In this document: one piece after another, positions 17,305 to 26,115 of the stretch | Position numbering within the stretch: position 1 is the first letter of the stretch | Layout: each line of letters starts with the position of its first letter | Assembly: GCF_004151485.1 (NCBI RefSeq) | Contig: NZ_SBFF01000008.1 | Coordinates: 124,001 to 188,000 of the forward strand | From: Sphingosinicella sp. CPCC 101087 | GTDB lineage: Bacteria > Pseudomonadota > Alphaproteobacteria > Sphingomonadales > Sphingomonadaceae | Direction: 5' to 3' | Length of the DNA: 64,000 nt | Notes under the pieces: model-generated | Seen by the model: only the letters and a program-made list of their open reading frames with translations | Databases searched by the model: none | What the model was told of the DNA's origin: nothing | Position numbers and translations under genes: made by a program

Positions 17305-17332
17305 CTGTTTCGGGTCTTTCTAATCTCGACCT

Positions 17333-17458
17333 TCAGCCAGAGCCGGGCACCGCTCCCGGTGGGGCGCTAATAAGTACGAGCGTAATAAGGAGGGTCGCGG
17401 CGGCGCGCTGCGCTGCCGTCTCGGTGTTCTCGAAGCTGATCACATTCGTCAGCAGCAC
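17333..17458 (-). CDS. ilvL: Branched-chain leader peptide (IlvL-like)
   Basis: An open frame of up to 41 codons ends with TGA at 17333, about 30 bp before the terminator stem. Codons at 17369-17392 read CTC CTT ATT ACG CTC GTA CTT ATT, so seven of eight specify Leu, Ile or Val. The tail '[12 protein letters not shown]' recalls the Pro-rich end of enterobacterial IlvL. No ATG is available; the start is probably GTG at 17458 or GTG at 17443. Stalling at these codons when charged Leu, Ile or Val tRNA is short would favour the antiterminator. Confidence 0.85.
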   Translation of the reverse strand: MLLTNVISFENTETAAQRAAATLLITLVLISAPPGAVPGSG

Positions 17459-17505
17459 AACCGTCCCATCCAGAAAAATCGCGGCGAACCGCTTCGGTCA
17501 CCAAG

Positions 17506-17534
17506 GATATACGCCGGCGGCCGGAACGCAAGTC
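17506..17534 (-). promoter_or_regulatory. Possible promoter of the ilv-leu-glt operon
   Basis: A TATATC hexamer at 17506-17511 (minus strand) is a fair -10 element about 50 bp upstream of the leader start. The hexamer 17 bp further upstream (GACTTG) is a poor -35. The rest of 17459-17842 shows no gene, apart from the upstream region of the next plus-strand gene. Confidence 0.3.
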
Positions 17535-17842
17535 CTCATTTGCCGCAGTGCAAAAAAGTCACGATCCCCTTCTGGGGCAACGGGGTTAACAAATTGACGA
17601 CACGGCGCAAGCGGCTGGAAAAGCACGCGAACAGCCCGCCGTGCGGCTGCACGGCCACCTCGCCGGCATGGCCCTGCGCCCGGGGCGGACGACACGAGGC
17701 GCCGCAGATATGACGATACGCCCACCGTGCCGAGCGCGCTCGGCCCCGGTAGAGCCCGCGCCATGGGTCGGCTTGGCTCTCCTTGACCGGCGCAAGGGGT
17801 TGCCTGAAAACCGCTTCGGAAAACGGCAGGGAGGCTGCGGAG

Positions 17843-18829
17843 ATGGGACGAAGGCCGGAAATCGCCGGGCGGCGGCGGATCGGAAGGGCGGCCGCATTGG
17901 GCGCGGCTTTGGCCCTCGCCGCGACGGCCTGCGCCGCCGCCCCGGCCTTGCGCGCCTCCGCCCCGACGGCCTCGCCCGCGCCTGACGGCCCGGTGATCGA
18001 GATAGACGACGTCCGGCGCTTCTACGACCTTTATGATGCGACCGGCGGACGGCCGAGCGCCGAGCAGCTGCAGCGCGACTATCTCGACCGCGGCTCCGAA
18101 GGCCTCGGCGTGTTCATCCGCGCCCGCAACACGACCGCCGAGCGGATCGCCGAGGCGATCGCGACCCGCCCCGCTCTCTACGCCGATGCCCGGCGCTGCG
18201 AGGCGATGCTGCCGCGCGTGCGCCTGCGGGCGGCGGCCGCGCTCGCCGAGCTGCGCCGGCTCTATCCCGAGGCGCGCCTTCCGCCGGTCACATTGGTCAT
18301 CGGGCGCGGCCGGCCGATGGCGATCGGCAGCCCGGCGACCGGCGTGCAGATCGGGCTCGAAGTGCTGTGCGGCGCGGATTTCATCAACCCGAACATCGAG
18401 GATCTGTTCGTCCGCGTGATCGCGCACGAATATGTTCACGTGCAGCAGGTTCCGGCCCTGGTCGACGGCCAGGACCTCACGGTGCTCGAGGCCTCGGTCA
18501 TGGAGGGCGCGGCCGAGTTCGTGACCGAGCGCCTCACCGGCGACATCGGCTATGCCTATTTGCGGCCGCTGGTGGCCGGACGCGAGCTGGAGATCGAGAC
18601 CGCCTTCGTCGCCGACATGGACAAGAAGGATCTCTCGGACTGGCTGTTCAACACCACGCCCGAACGGCCGGGCGACCTCGGCTATTGGGTCGGGTACCGG
18701 ATCGCCAAGGCCTATTACCAGAACGCCGCAGACAAGGACCGCGCGCTGCGCGACATCCTGCAGGTGAGCGACGCGCGCGCCTTCCTCGCCGCCAGCGGCT
18801 GGCGCCCCGGCATCACGCTCGATCGGTAG
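17843..18829 (+). CDS. Secreted Zn-dependent protease-like protein with HEYVH motif
   Basis: The 328-residue product starts with a basic, hydrophobic signal-like segment ending near 'LAATACAAAPA'. It has 'VIAHEYVHVQQ' at about residue 200, the HExxH form of a zinc metalloprotease, with a downstream 'EGAAEFVTE' that could supply a third ligand. This resembles the DUF2268 family of putative predicted zinc-dependent proteases. The ATG at 17843 has GGGAGG eight bases upstream and is preferred over an upstream ATG at 17783. It is transcribed divergently from the ilv leader. Confidence 0.7.
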   Translation: MGRRPEIAGRRRIGRAAALGAALALAATACAAAPALRASAPTASPAPDGPVIEIDDVRRFYDLYDATGGRPSAEQLQRDYLDRGSEGLGVFIRARNTTAERIAEAIATRPALYADARRCEAMLPRVRLRAAAALAELRRLYPEARLPPVTLVIGRGRPMAIGSPATGVQIGLEVLCGADFINPNIEDLFVRVIAHEYVHVQQVPALVDGQDLTVLEASVMEGAAEFVTERLTGDIGYAYLRPLVAGRELEIETAFVADMDKKDLSDWLFNTTPERPGDLGYWVGYRIAKAYYQNAADKDRALRDILQVSDARAFLAASGWRPGITLDR

Positions 18830-18856
18830 CCGGCGGCTTCCCGAATTCCGGCCTTG

Positions 18857-19252
18857 TCACCGCGGCCGATGATCGGTCCCCTGCCCGGCGGTGATGAAGA
18901 TGCAGGTCGCCTCCACCCCCGGCTCGACGTCGGCGGTGTGCCAGACGCCCGCCGGGTTGACAGCATAGTCGCCAGGACCGAGCGTGACCCGCGCCTCCTC
19001 CCCGCCGGGGAATTGCTGGATCAAGGTCGCGCGGCCGGCGATGCAGAGGACGACCTCGGCGCCGTTCGGATGGACTTCCCACGTCGTCCAGCTTTCCGAG
19101 AAGCTGTACTGCGTCACCAGCCGCCCTTCCGCGCCGTCGCCGGCATGGCGCTCGCCATAAGCGGCGAACCATTCCATGCCGCCCAGGGGCGGCTCGACCA
19201 CGGCGGTCGCGCCGAGGCCGAGATGGATAGGATGGGTGGCGAGCTGGGGCAT
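18857..19252 (-). CDS. Cupin-domain protein
   Basis: This 131-residue protein shows a single cupin barrel. The first motif region runs through 'SESWTTWEVHPNGAEVVLCIAGRATL' and the second through 'LGPGDYAVNPAGVWHTADV'. A metal-binding His is clear only in the second part, so activity is uncertain. The ATG at 19252 has a strong AAAGGAG site; a longer frame upstream lacks one. It may share a transcript with the DinB gene upstream. Confidence 0.75.
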   Translation of the reverse strand: MPQLATHPIHLGLGATAVVEPPLGGMEWFAAYGERHAGDGAEGRLVTQYSFSESWTTWEVHPNGAEVVLCIAGRATLIQQFPGGEEARVTLGPGDYAVNPAGVWHTADVEPGVEATCIFITAGQGTDHRPR

Positions 19253-19311
19253 GGGTAGGCTCCTTTCGTCCGGGCGGCAGATGTCGGCCGCGTCGCATTT
19301 CAATGGCAGAC

Positions 19312-19863
19312 TCAGCGCGCGGGGGCGATGCCGTGCGTGCATGGCCGGGGTGGCTTCGACACCGGTGCCACCGCGCCGGCATGCGCGCTCTCCAGGAAAT
19401 CCGTTATCCGGTCCTGCGGGGGCTCGACCCCGTTCTTGTGCAGGAGCACGCCGACATTGCCGCGATGATAGGTGCCGTGCATCGCGACGTGCAGGAGCAT
19501 CTCGCCGCGTGTCATCCGCCCCGGCGCGCCGCTCGAGAAACGGAAGTCGATCGCCTCGTCCCGGCGTTCCGGGGTGAGCGCATCGGCATAATCGGCATAC
19601 CAGGCCGCCGTCGTGCGGGCGTTGCGGGCCAGGGTCTCGAACTCGGGAAGCTCGGCCGATCTGGGAGCGGCATGGACGGGCTCGCGCCCTTCGAGGACAT
19701 GGCTGAAAATCTCGTCCACCGTCTGGATATGGTCGAGCAAGCGCCGGATCAGGAGCCGGTCGGATTCGCCGAGGCGGTCCACGTTCGCGGCAATGACGGC
19801 ATTGAGGTCATTCGTCGCCCAGCGTTTGTAGCGCATCAGCGTGCGATAGGGACAGGTCGCCAT
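19312..19863 (-). CDS. DinB-family protein
   Basis: The 183-residue protein has the four-helix DinB fold pattern. 'LLDHIQTVDEIFSHVLEG' carries the first metal-ligand His and 'MLLHVAMHGTYHRGNV' carries the paired His residues. Members often act as thiol S-transferases or are stress induced; the substrate here is unknown. It is divergent from a TetR gene, with only about 86 bp between them, so that regulator may control it. Confidence 0.85.
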   Translation of the reverse strand: MATCPYRTLMRYKRWATNDLNAVIAANVDRLGESDRLLIRRLLDHIQTVDEIFSHVLEGREPVHAAPRSAELPEFETLARNARTTAAWYADYADALTPERRDEAIDFRFSSGAPGRMTRGEMLLHVAMHGTYHRGNVGVLLHKNGVEPPQDRITDFLESAHAGAVAPVSKPPRPCTHGIAPAR

Positions 19864-19949
19864 GTGGGGCCTTTCGTGTCGAGAGACTGCCGGCCCAGAA
19901 TCTGCGAGCTATCGCTCACATTGTCTACTCGCATTGGTGGATCCGGCTC

Positions 19950-20588
19950 ATGGCTCGCTCTATCTCGATGCTCCCGCGGAAATCAGCGTCCCAGGAAAGG
20001 TCCAGGGCGACGGTGGAAGCCTTGCTGGAGGCGACCGCTCGCATTCTGGTGCGCGAGGGCTATGACCGCGCCAGCACCAACCGGATCGCGGCCCTCGCCG
20101 GCGTCAGCGTCGGTTCGCTCTATCAATATTTCCCCAACAAGGAGTCGCTCGTGACGGCCCTGGTGGCGCGCCACACTCGCGAGATGCTCCAGCTGCTGCA
20201 GGACGCGATGGAGGAAGTGGCCACGCTCGACCTGGAAAGCGCGCTGCGCGAGCTCATTCGGGCGATGATCGAGGCCCACCGGATTGATCCCGTGCTGCAC
20301 CGCATCTTCGACGAGCAGGTCCCCCGCATGGGCCAGCTGGCCGAGATCGAGGCGATCGAGCGCGAGACTTTCGCCCTGGTCAGGAACTACCTGGAAGCGC
20401 GTCGCGATGAGATCGCGGTGGCGGACCTCGACACCGCCACCTTCATCTGCGTGACCACGGTGGAGACGCTGACGCATGAGTTCGTCATCCAGCGCCGGGA
20501 GGCGGGTAAGGGCGAGCAAGCGGCATTTGTCGAAGAGATCACGAGGATGATCTTCGGCTATTTGCGACCGGACCTTCCCGCCGTGTAG
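19950..20588 (+). CDS. TetR-family transcriptional regulator
   Basis: The 212-residue protein has an N-terminal TetR helix-turn-helix ('RIAALAGVSVGSLYQYFPNKESLV', residues about 45-70) and a C-terminal ligand domain. It is transcribed away from the DinB and cupin genes. A short inverted repeat GAGC-TATC-GCTC at 19906-19917 lies between them and could be an operator, but it is too short to rely on. Confidence 0.88.
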   Translation: MARSISMLPRKSASQERSRATVEALLEATARILVREGYDRASTNRIAALAGVSVGSLYQYFPNKESLVTALVARHTREMLQLLQDAMEEVATLDLESALRELIRAMIEAHRIDPVLHRIFDEQVPRMGQLAEIEAIERETFALVRNYLEARRDEIAVADLDTATFICVTTVETLTHEFVIQRREAGKGEQAAFVEEITRMIFGYLRPDLPAV

Positions 20589-20750
20589 CCCGCGCTCGAT
20601 TCCCCGCGACGGTGTACCGGTTCCGTCCCGCAACGCGTGCGACCGCAACGTCGGGGATTCTCCGCTAGCCTTCGATCATCGAATGCGCTTCCCATGAGCC
20701 GATTCATGGAGACGGTCAGCGCCGCCCGGAAATCGCCTCCCCAGCCTACT

Positions 20751-20766
20751 ACACTCCATGGTGTGT
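20751..20766. promoter_or_regulatory. Near-palindromic operator candidate upstream of the second TetR gene
   Basis: The 16-mer ACACTCCATGGTGTGT matches its own reverse complement at 14 of 16 positions. It lies about 60 bp upstream of the TetR gene at 20826, a usual place for an autoregulatory operator. Confidence 0.5.
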
Positions 20767-20825
20767 TTACACGTCCACCCGCCGATGTTCATCTGTCGGA
20801 TCACCCTCGCCGCAAGGAGACCACC

Positions 20826-21449
20826 ATGGCCAGCAGTGCGCCCCTCACGAGGGAGCGGATCCTGATCGCGGCGGACGACCTTTTCTATGCCGAGGGGTTG
20901 GCCGCGATCAGCATGGATCGCCTCGCCGCACGCGCCGGCGTCACCAAGAAGACGCTCTACTACCACTTCCGGTCGAAGGACGATCTGATGGGTGCCTATC
21001 TGGAGGCGCGGCGCGGCCCGGTGCTGAGACGCTATCAGGACTGGGCGGGCACCACCGGCAGCGTCGGGGAAAGAATGGCGCGCATGCTGAGAAAGCTGGC
21101 CCTCAATGCCGATGATCGCGGCTGGCGGGGCTGCGGCTTCATTCGTGCCGCCTGCGAACTCGCCCATCTTCCAGGCCATCCCGCCTCGGTCTCCGCGCGA
21201 CGGCACAAGGCCGAGTTCGAGGCCTGGATGCGCGCCATGCTGGAGGAGGAGAGACACGCTCACAGTGATCGGCTGGCGCGCGTCCTGATGGTCCTGCTCG
21301 ACGGCGCCATCGTGCAGACGCTCATCCACCGTCGCTCCGAACATGCCGAGGCCGCAGCCGAGTCGGTCGGGGCCCTGCTCGGCACACCGGCGTCGACCAG
21401 ACGCATCGCCCCGCCGGGAAGCGCGCGGGAGCAGTCCGCCGCCGCCTGA
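20826..21449 (+). CDS. TetR-family transcriptional regulator
   Basis: The 207-residue protein starts 'MASSAPLTRERILIAADDLFY' with an AAGGAG site five bases upstream of the ATG at 20826. The helix-turn-helix is 'RLAARAGVTKKTLYYHFRSKDDLM' at about 30-55. The C-terminal half includes 'GWRGCGFIRAACELAHLPGHP', a form seen in regulators that respond to small electrophiles or aromatic compounds. It has no obvious target gene next to it, so it may act on its own promoter and on a distant gene. Confidence 0.88.
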   Translation: MASSAPLTRERILIAADDLFYAEGLAAISMDRLAARAGVTKKTLYYHFRSKDDLMGAYLEARRGPVLRRYQDWAGTTGSVGERMARMLRKLALNADDRGWRGCGFIRAACELAHLPGHPASVSARRHKAEFEAWMRAMLEEERHAHSDRLARVLMVLLDGAIVQTLIHRRSEHAEAAAESVGALLGTPASTRRIAPPGSAREQSAAA

Positions 21450-21456
21450 CCCCGCC

Positions 21457-21795
21457 TCAGCGGCGCGATCGGTTGCATCGGGCGAGCGCCTCTTCGGACA
21501 GCGCGCCGGCTGGAGTCTCGAACCGGACCACGCGTCCGTACCGCCGCGCAAGCCGAGAGCAGGCGCGCTGCGCCGCGGCAGGGGTATCGACGATGGAGGC
21601 GGTGCAGTCTTCTTCGGCGCAGCGCCACAGGATCCCGTCGACCGCCATGCGCGGCCGCGGCCGGTAATCCCAGTCGATGACGGCGGTGGCCGTCGCCTCG
21701 CGCGCATAAGCCGGGGGATGAACGAGCGGAAAGCCGGCAAGGAGGGCGAGCGCCGGCACGAGCCTGGCGAAACGGAGAAGAGCGGCGCCGGTCAT
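21457..21795 (-). CDS. Small secreted protein of unknown function
   Basis: This 112-residue protein has a clear signal peptide ('LLRFARLVPALALLAGFPLV', cleavage near 'AYA-RE'). A short mature part holds three Cys residues, in 'WRCAEEDC' and 'QRACSRLA', plus one near the end. It looks like the small periplasmic family often annotated CC_3452-like in alphaproteobacteria. It converges on the TetR gene with seven bases between stops. Confidence 0.6.
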   Translation of the reverse strand: MTGAALLRFARLVPALALLAGFPLVHPPAYAREATATAVIDWDYRPRPRMAVDGILWRCAEEDCTASIVDTPAAAQRACSRLARRYGRVVRFETPAGALSEEALARCNRSRR

Positions 21796-22097
21796 GCCGC
21801 ATGTTTGCCGCGCGCTGCGCTGCGCTCAATTCACTAGCCGGTGTACAGGGTTCGTCGTCGACGATCGATAGCCGCAGCCGATATCGGACCGACGGTGAGG
21901 AATTGCGTCGTCAGTGACTGTTTTGCGGCGCAAATCCACTTTCGTCGAGCTGCCGCGCGCGTTGAGCGCACTGTCAGCGCCAGAGACGGCCGGCATATAA
22001 GGGCCGCGACATGGTCGCTATCCCCGGCGGAGTATGAGAGTGGACAGCAGCACCGGGCTGCAGCATCAAGGATGAAGGATCATCAATCGGAGGCCCG
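21796..22097. other. Intergenic region without recognised gene
   Basis: About 300 bp separate the divergent small secreted protein gene and the DUF2200 gene, so promoters for both should lie here. I see no strong repeat, terminator or RNA gene in it. Confidence 0.5.
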
Positions 22098-22448
22098 ATG
22101 ACCAAGCATCGAATCTACTCGATGAGCTTCGCCAGCGTCTATCCGCACTATGTCGCCAAGGCGGAGAAGAAAGGGCGAACTCTAGCCGAAGTCAACGAGA
22201 TCATTCGTTGGCTGACGGGATATACGCAAGAAGGGCTGGACGCTCAGCTGGAAGCGAAGACCGGCATGGAGGATTTCTTTGCCCAGGCGCCCCGGATGAA
22301 TCCTTCGCGGTCGCTGATAACGGGCGTGGTCTGCGGGGTCCGGGTCGAAGAGATCGAAGAGCCGACCATGCGAGAAATCCGCTACCTGGACAAGCTGATC
22401 GACGAACTTGCCAAGGGCAGGACGATGGAGAAGATCCTGCGGAAATGA
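22098..22448 (+). CDS. DUF2200 family protein
   Basis: The 116-residue product begins '[28 protein letters not shown]' and contains '[14 protein letters not shown]' and '[25 protein letters not shown]'. These are the hallmarks of the DUF2200 family (E. coli YhhA-size cytosolic proteins with no known role). A GGAGG-like site overlaps the sequence 'cggaggcccg' before the ATG. No operon partner is visible. Confidence 0.85.
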   Translation: MTKHRIYSMSFASVYPHYVAKAEKKGRTLAEVNEIIRWLTGYTQEGLDAQLEAKTGMEDFFAQAPRMNPSRSLITGVVCGVRVEEIEEPTMREIRYLDKLIDELAKGRTMEKILRK

Positions 22449-22494
22449 TAAGATTGCAGACTGCGGTCGGACCATCGCATGATCGGGCGGCCCA

Positions 22495-22842
22495 TCAGCC
22501 GGCCGCCGCACCCTCACGCGCTCGGTGCGTGCCGGAGACCGTCCCGAGCCATCCGGACTGCTCCAGATATTTCGCCACGATCCGCGCGTGCCCCGCTTCG
22601 GCCTCTGCCCAGGTGGCGTAGCGCGCCTCCCTGCGCCAGCCTCTTTCGATCTGCGCCGTCGTCATGAACAGAGGGGGCGGCCGGTCCGGTCCCTCCGCGG
22701 CGCCGTCGAAGAAGGTCATGACGGTCGCGGCCGGGAGGCGCGTCTCGGCCACCAGCATCCGCTCCTCCGGGAACGTCTCCCATTGCTCCTGAGTCGCGCC
22801 GACCACGCGCCGCTTCTCGTCGAGGACATAGAATGAGGTCAT
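22495..22842 (-). CDS. Hypothetical cytosolic protein
   Basis: A 115-residue product from the ATG at 22842 reads 'MTSFYVLDEKRRVVGATQEQW' and later has a Trp/Arg-rich 'GWRREARYATWAEAEAGHARI' stretch. The frame is coding-like in amino-acid composition, and similar short proteins occur in alphaproteobacteria, but I do not recognise a named domain. The open frame extends to 22899, yet the upstream part lacks a good ribosome site. Confidence 0.55.
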   Translation of the reverse strand: MTSFYVLDEKRRVVGATQEQWETFPEERMLVAETRLPAATVMTFFDGAAEGPDRPPPLFMTTAQIERGWRREARYATWAEAEAGHARIVAKYLEQSGWLGTVSGTHRAREGAAAG

Positions 22843-23073
22843 GTAAGTCTCGTTTGCGAGTCCGCAATGTGTTCTACATATGTTCTGGCGCGAAGTCACC
22901 GTTCTGTCGAAACTCCGCCTACCGGAGCATCGCGCGGAATGAACGGGCAGCCATGCTCCCGGCTATGCTGCGGGAGCGCGGCTCGCATCGCTCAGTGGCT
23001 TCTGCCCTTCGAAACGATGCGACACCAGGTTTCGGGCGACGGATGCCCGATTCCGGATCCGCGCATCCGGCCT

Positions 23074-23520
23074 CTAGAAACTGAAGCCCTGCGGCACGTT
23101 GAGATGCCAGAAATTCGCTTCGACCAGCTCGTTGATCCGCCACGCGCCGCCGTCGCGGACCAGCCGGTCCCGGTATCGCACGCCGAGCAGCATGGTCTGC
23201 GTCGCGCGCCCGGGCATCTCGACCACCATGGGACAAATACACTGCACCATGGCCCGGGCGGAATCCCCCTCCAGGTCGAGGAGGATCGTCGAGATCGTAT
23301 GTTGCGAGACACGGATTCGCTTCAGCGCACGCTTCAGATAGACGATATGCTCCTCGACGCCGCTGCGAATGCCGCCGGTCACCGCATCGTCGATGATCGC
23401 GTCCTCGGTGAAGATGGTCCGGTAGCTCTCCCAGTCGCGATCGTCCACGGCATAGCAGTAGCGCGCCAGCAGCTGGTCTATCTCGATCCGGTCCGAAATC
23501 TCCTGCGCAGTGAGCGTCAT
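23074..23520 (-). CDS. SnoaL-like (NTF2-fold) protein
   Basis: The 148-residue protein has the typical start 'ISDRIEIDQLLARYCYAVDDRDWESYRTIFTEDAII' and ends 'WRINELVEANFWH', matching the SnoaL_4 group of NTF2-fold proteins. Such proteins include isomerases, hydratases and dehydratases; the substrate is not clear. It is divergent from a MmyB-type regulator that probably controls it. Confidence 0.85.
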   Translation of the reverse strand: MTLTAQEISDRIEIDQLLARYCYAVDDRDWESYRTIFTEDAIIDDAVTGGIRSGVEEHIVYLKRALKRIRVSQHTISTILLDLEGDSARAMVQCICPMVVEMPGRATQTMLLGVRYRDRLVRDGGAWRINELVEANFWHLNVPQGFSF

Positions 23521-23564
23521 GCCCGGGCCTCCCTGGCTGGAGGGAGATTTACGCCCCGATGGTA

Positions 23565-23579
23565 ACTGAACAAGTCAGT
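23565..23579. promoter_or_regulatory. Inverted repeat between SnoaL and MmyB-type regulator genes
   Basis: A perfect ACTGA-N5-TCAGT inverted repeat lies midway between two divergent genes. It is a plausible operator for the adjacent XRE regulator. Confidence 0.4.
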
Positions 23580-23609
23580 CGATTATACGGGTAGTGGGAG
23601 CACCTGCAT

Positions 23610-24461
23610 ATGGAAGGTTCCGCCGAAGAAATCGCTCGGCGCCACGAGATCCGCCGGTTCCTGATGGCGCGCCGCGCGGCGATTTCGCCCGCCAGCGCCG
23701 GTCTGCCGGGCGGTTCGCGGCGGCGAACGCCGGGCTTGCGCCGCGAGGAGGTCGCCGCCCTCGCCGGCGTCGGCGTCACCTGGTATACCTGGTTCGAGCA
23801 AGGGCGCGACATTCGCCTGTCGCCGCCCACCTTGAGCCGCATCGCCCGCGCCCTGCGGCTGACTCCGAGCGACCAGGCCTATCTCTTCGCCTTGGCAGGC
23901 CTTCCCGCGGATGCCGATGCGCCCGACCCGGACGGCGCCGGCCAGGCGCTGCAGCGCGCCGTCGACGGCTTCACGGCCGGCCCCGCACTGTTGCTGGATC
24001 CGAGTTGGAACGTGATGGCGTATAATCGCCTGGCCGATCTCATATTCGAGTTCGACGCGGTCAAAGGTCCGTTCGCGTGCAACCATCTCTGGCGCCTCTT
24101 CATGGACCCGGCCCGGCGCGAAAAATATGTGGACTATGAAAAGGTCGCCGAAATCTCCGTGGGGATATTGCGGCAGGTGCATGGGCGCATGCTGCAGGAC
24201 CCGTTCCTCGACAATCTCATTCGCGATCTGTGCGACGGCAGCGAGGTGTTTCGCCGACACTGGGACCGTCAGGTGACCACGCTGATCCACACGATCGAGA
24301 TCGCCATGAAGCTTCCCGGACGAGGCGTGGTCCGCTTCACCTCCGTGCGCCTTCGCCCCGTCGGCGGCGACGGCTTGCTCCTCCTGCTGCCGCCCGCCGA
24401 CGAGGCGACGCCGCGCGCGATGCAATCGCTCGACCGATGCTCCGATCCGATGCCCCGCTAG
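23610..24461 (+). CDS. XRE-family regulator with MmyB-like ligand domain
   Basis: The 283-residue protein starts with an XRE helix-turn-helix ('RREEVAALAGVGVTWYTWFEQGRDI', about 45-70). The MmyB-type domain follows, with 'WNVMAYNRLADLIF' and 'NHLWRLFMDP'. This combination is common in regulators divergently paired with oxidoreductase or NTF2-fold genes, and the C-terminal half binds a fatty-acid-like ligand in the family prototype. The target here is probably the SnoaL-like gene. Confidence 0.85.
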   Translation: MEGSAEEIARRHEIRRFLMARRAAISPASAGLPGGSRRRTPGLRREEVAALAGVGVTWYTWFEQGRDIRLSPPTLSRIARALRLTPSDQAYLFALAGLPADADAPDPDGAGQALQRAVDGFTAGPALLLDPSWNVMAYNRLADLIFEFDAVKGPFACNHLWRLFMDPARREKYVDYEKVAEISVGILRQVHGRMLQDPFLDNLIRDLCDGSEVFRRHWDRQVTTLIHTIEIAMKLPGRGVVRFTSVRLRPVGGDGLLLLLPPADEATPRAMQSLDRCSDPMPR

Positions 24462-24487
24462 AAGCCGAAGACGGCGTCGGGCCCCGC

Positions 24488-24916
24488 TCAGAACGTGATC
24501 GTCACGCTTGCGGCCGAGCGCCTGGCCTCGCCATGATAGACCGCCTCGATATTGTTGCCGTCGGGGTCCAGCACGAACGCCGCATAATAGCCCGGATGGT
24601 AGGGCCGCTCGCCCGGCGCGCCATTGTCCCTGCCGCCATTTTCCAGCGCTGCCCTGTAAAACGCGTCCACGGTCGCCCGATCGGGAGCCTGGAAGGCGAT
24701 ATGGTGCCGCCCGGTCAACTCCCCTTGCGCCTCCTTGCTGTCGCGGGTGGAGACGAACAGCTCGTCCGCCCAGAAATGCTCCTTTGCGGACCCGCCGATC
24801 GGAATGCCGAGCACCTTCAGCACGGCTTCGTAGAAACGCCGGCTCGCCTCCAGGTCCGCCACGACGAGCTGGATATGATCGATGAGCCGCCCGCGCTCCA
24901 ATGATTGGGTTTCCAT
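24488..24916 (-). CDS. VOC-family (glyoxalase-fold) protein
   Basis: The 142-residue protein has the two beta-alpha-beta-beta-beta halves of a vicinal oxygen chelate domain. The first metal-ligand His lies in 'LIDHIQLVVADLEASRRFYEAVL', a second in 'GRHHIAFQAPDRATVDAFYRA', and the Glu in 'DPDGNNIEAVYHG'. Enzymes of this type include dioxygenases and glutathione transferases such as FosA; the substrate is unknown. It lies downstream of the CPBP gene on the same strand. Confidence 0.85.
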   Translation of the reverse strand: METQSLERGRLIDHIQLVVADLEASRRFYEAVLKVLGIPIGGSAKEHFWADELFVSTRDSKEAQGELTGRHHIAFQAPDRATVDAFYRAALENGGRDNGAPGERPYHPGYYAAFVLDPDGNNIEAVYHGEARRSAASVTITF

Positions 24917-25011
24917 GAGTGGGCTCCGCCAAGGCTGATCCTGCCGGCCGAACCGCTGGGCGCGCGGTCGGTTCCTGGGCGTGCGAGTCCGGGCTGCAAT
25001 GGCGACCGACC

Positions 25012-25971
25012 CTAGGCGTAGAGGATCACCAACGAGAAGATCACGGCGTCGGCGGCGACGTGCGCCACGATCGGTGCAAGCAGTCCCCCGGACCGGAGCG
25101 CCAGAGCGCCGAGCATGGCGCCATAGGTCGTCGCCAGCGCGGCCCCTGCGAAGCCCCCCGGAAATCCCAAGTAATGCGCCGCACCGAAGGAGAGCGCCTG
25201 TCCCGCCACGGCCACCGCGGGCGAGGCGATGGACATGAGCCAGCGCTGCAGAACGCCACGCCAGATGAACTCTTCGAGAACGGCATTCACCAGGGAAAAA
25301 GTCAGACCGGCACCGATCAGGGCCGGCACCGACCAGCCGGGTATCATTGCGCGGAACGGGGCCAGATCCGGCTCGAGCACCACCACCCAACCGAGCAAGG
25401 CGCCCGCCGAGACGATCCCGATCAGGAGGATGAGGCCGGCCTCTGCGGCGCCGAGGCGCCCTAGACGCGCGGCGGCCAGCACGCTGCTTATGGACCCCGC
25501 CGATCCGGCGGCAACCATCGCGGCAATGACAGGTATCAGGAGGTAGATCGGCCAGATGAACCATTGCGGCACCACCCCGCCATAGAGGCAGAGTCCGCCT
25601 GCAAGCGCCGCGGCCGGGGCGGCGAGGCTCCGCACGCGCCACAGAGACAGGAGAAGAACCACCCCTCCCGCGGCCGCCATGAACGGCCTTGCCGCGGCAA
25701 TTGGCAGACAGGCGAACAGCACAAGCGCCGCCATGATGGCGCCGTCGGGCCAGCCAAACCGCCGAGCGTTCGGGACGGTGCGGAGCGGGTTCGTGCCGTC
25801 AGCTTCGGCATCGCACGCTGAAGCGCCGACAAGAGCCTTGAGCTGAAGCAAGGTCACGCCTCCATCGCCTCGGGTGCTCGGGTCAGCATCAGCGACATCG
25901 GCGAGCAGGGAATAATATAGCCGATCAGGACCATCGAGCCAAACAAGGTCGAAGGAAATGCCGGGGCCCAC
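25012..25971 (-). CDS. CPBP family intramembrane protease-like protein
   Basis: Up to 319 residues are encoded, with several hydrophobic membrane segments. The three CPBP motifs are 'EEFIWRGVLQ' (EExxxR), 'SFGAAHYLG' (FxxxH) and 'HVAADAVIF' (HxxxD), the site of Abi/Rce1-type intramembrane proteases. The N-terminal 80 residues before the first membrane segment are atypical, so the true start may be further downstream, for example at 'MAALVLFACLP'. Confidence 0.78.
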   Translation of the reverse strand: MGPGISFDLVWLDGPDRLYYSLLADVADADPSTRGDGGVTLLQLKALVGASACDAEADGTNPLRTVPNARRFGWPDGAIMAALVLFACLPIAAARPFMAAAGGVVLLLSLWRVRSLAAPAAALAGGLCLYGGVVPQWFIWPIYLLIPVIAAMVAAGSAGSISSVLAAARLGRLGAAEAGLILLIGIVSAGALLGWVVVLEPDLAPFRAMIPGWSVPALIGAGLTFSLVNAVLEEFIWRGVLQRWLMSIASPAVAVAGQALSFGAAHYLGFPGGFAGAALATTYGAMLGALALRSGGLLAPIVAHVAADAVIFSLVILYA

Positions 25972-26115
25972 AAAGCGGAAGTTCCAATCGAGGCAAGCAA
26001 TGTCCTGTCCAGAAGCTGGCTTAGTCGGACGACTTCCTTTCTTCCCTCGGCGCCCGACGCGTGCTGTCGACCACGCGCACGGGGCCCGACATCATCGATC
26101 TGCGGGAGGCCGCTC

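Noticed and set aside
19906-19917. Short inverted repeat GAGC-TATC-GCTC between the DinB and TetR genes
   Set aside because: Four-base arms are too short to call an operator without further support; it is only mentioned in the TetR entry.
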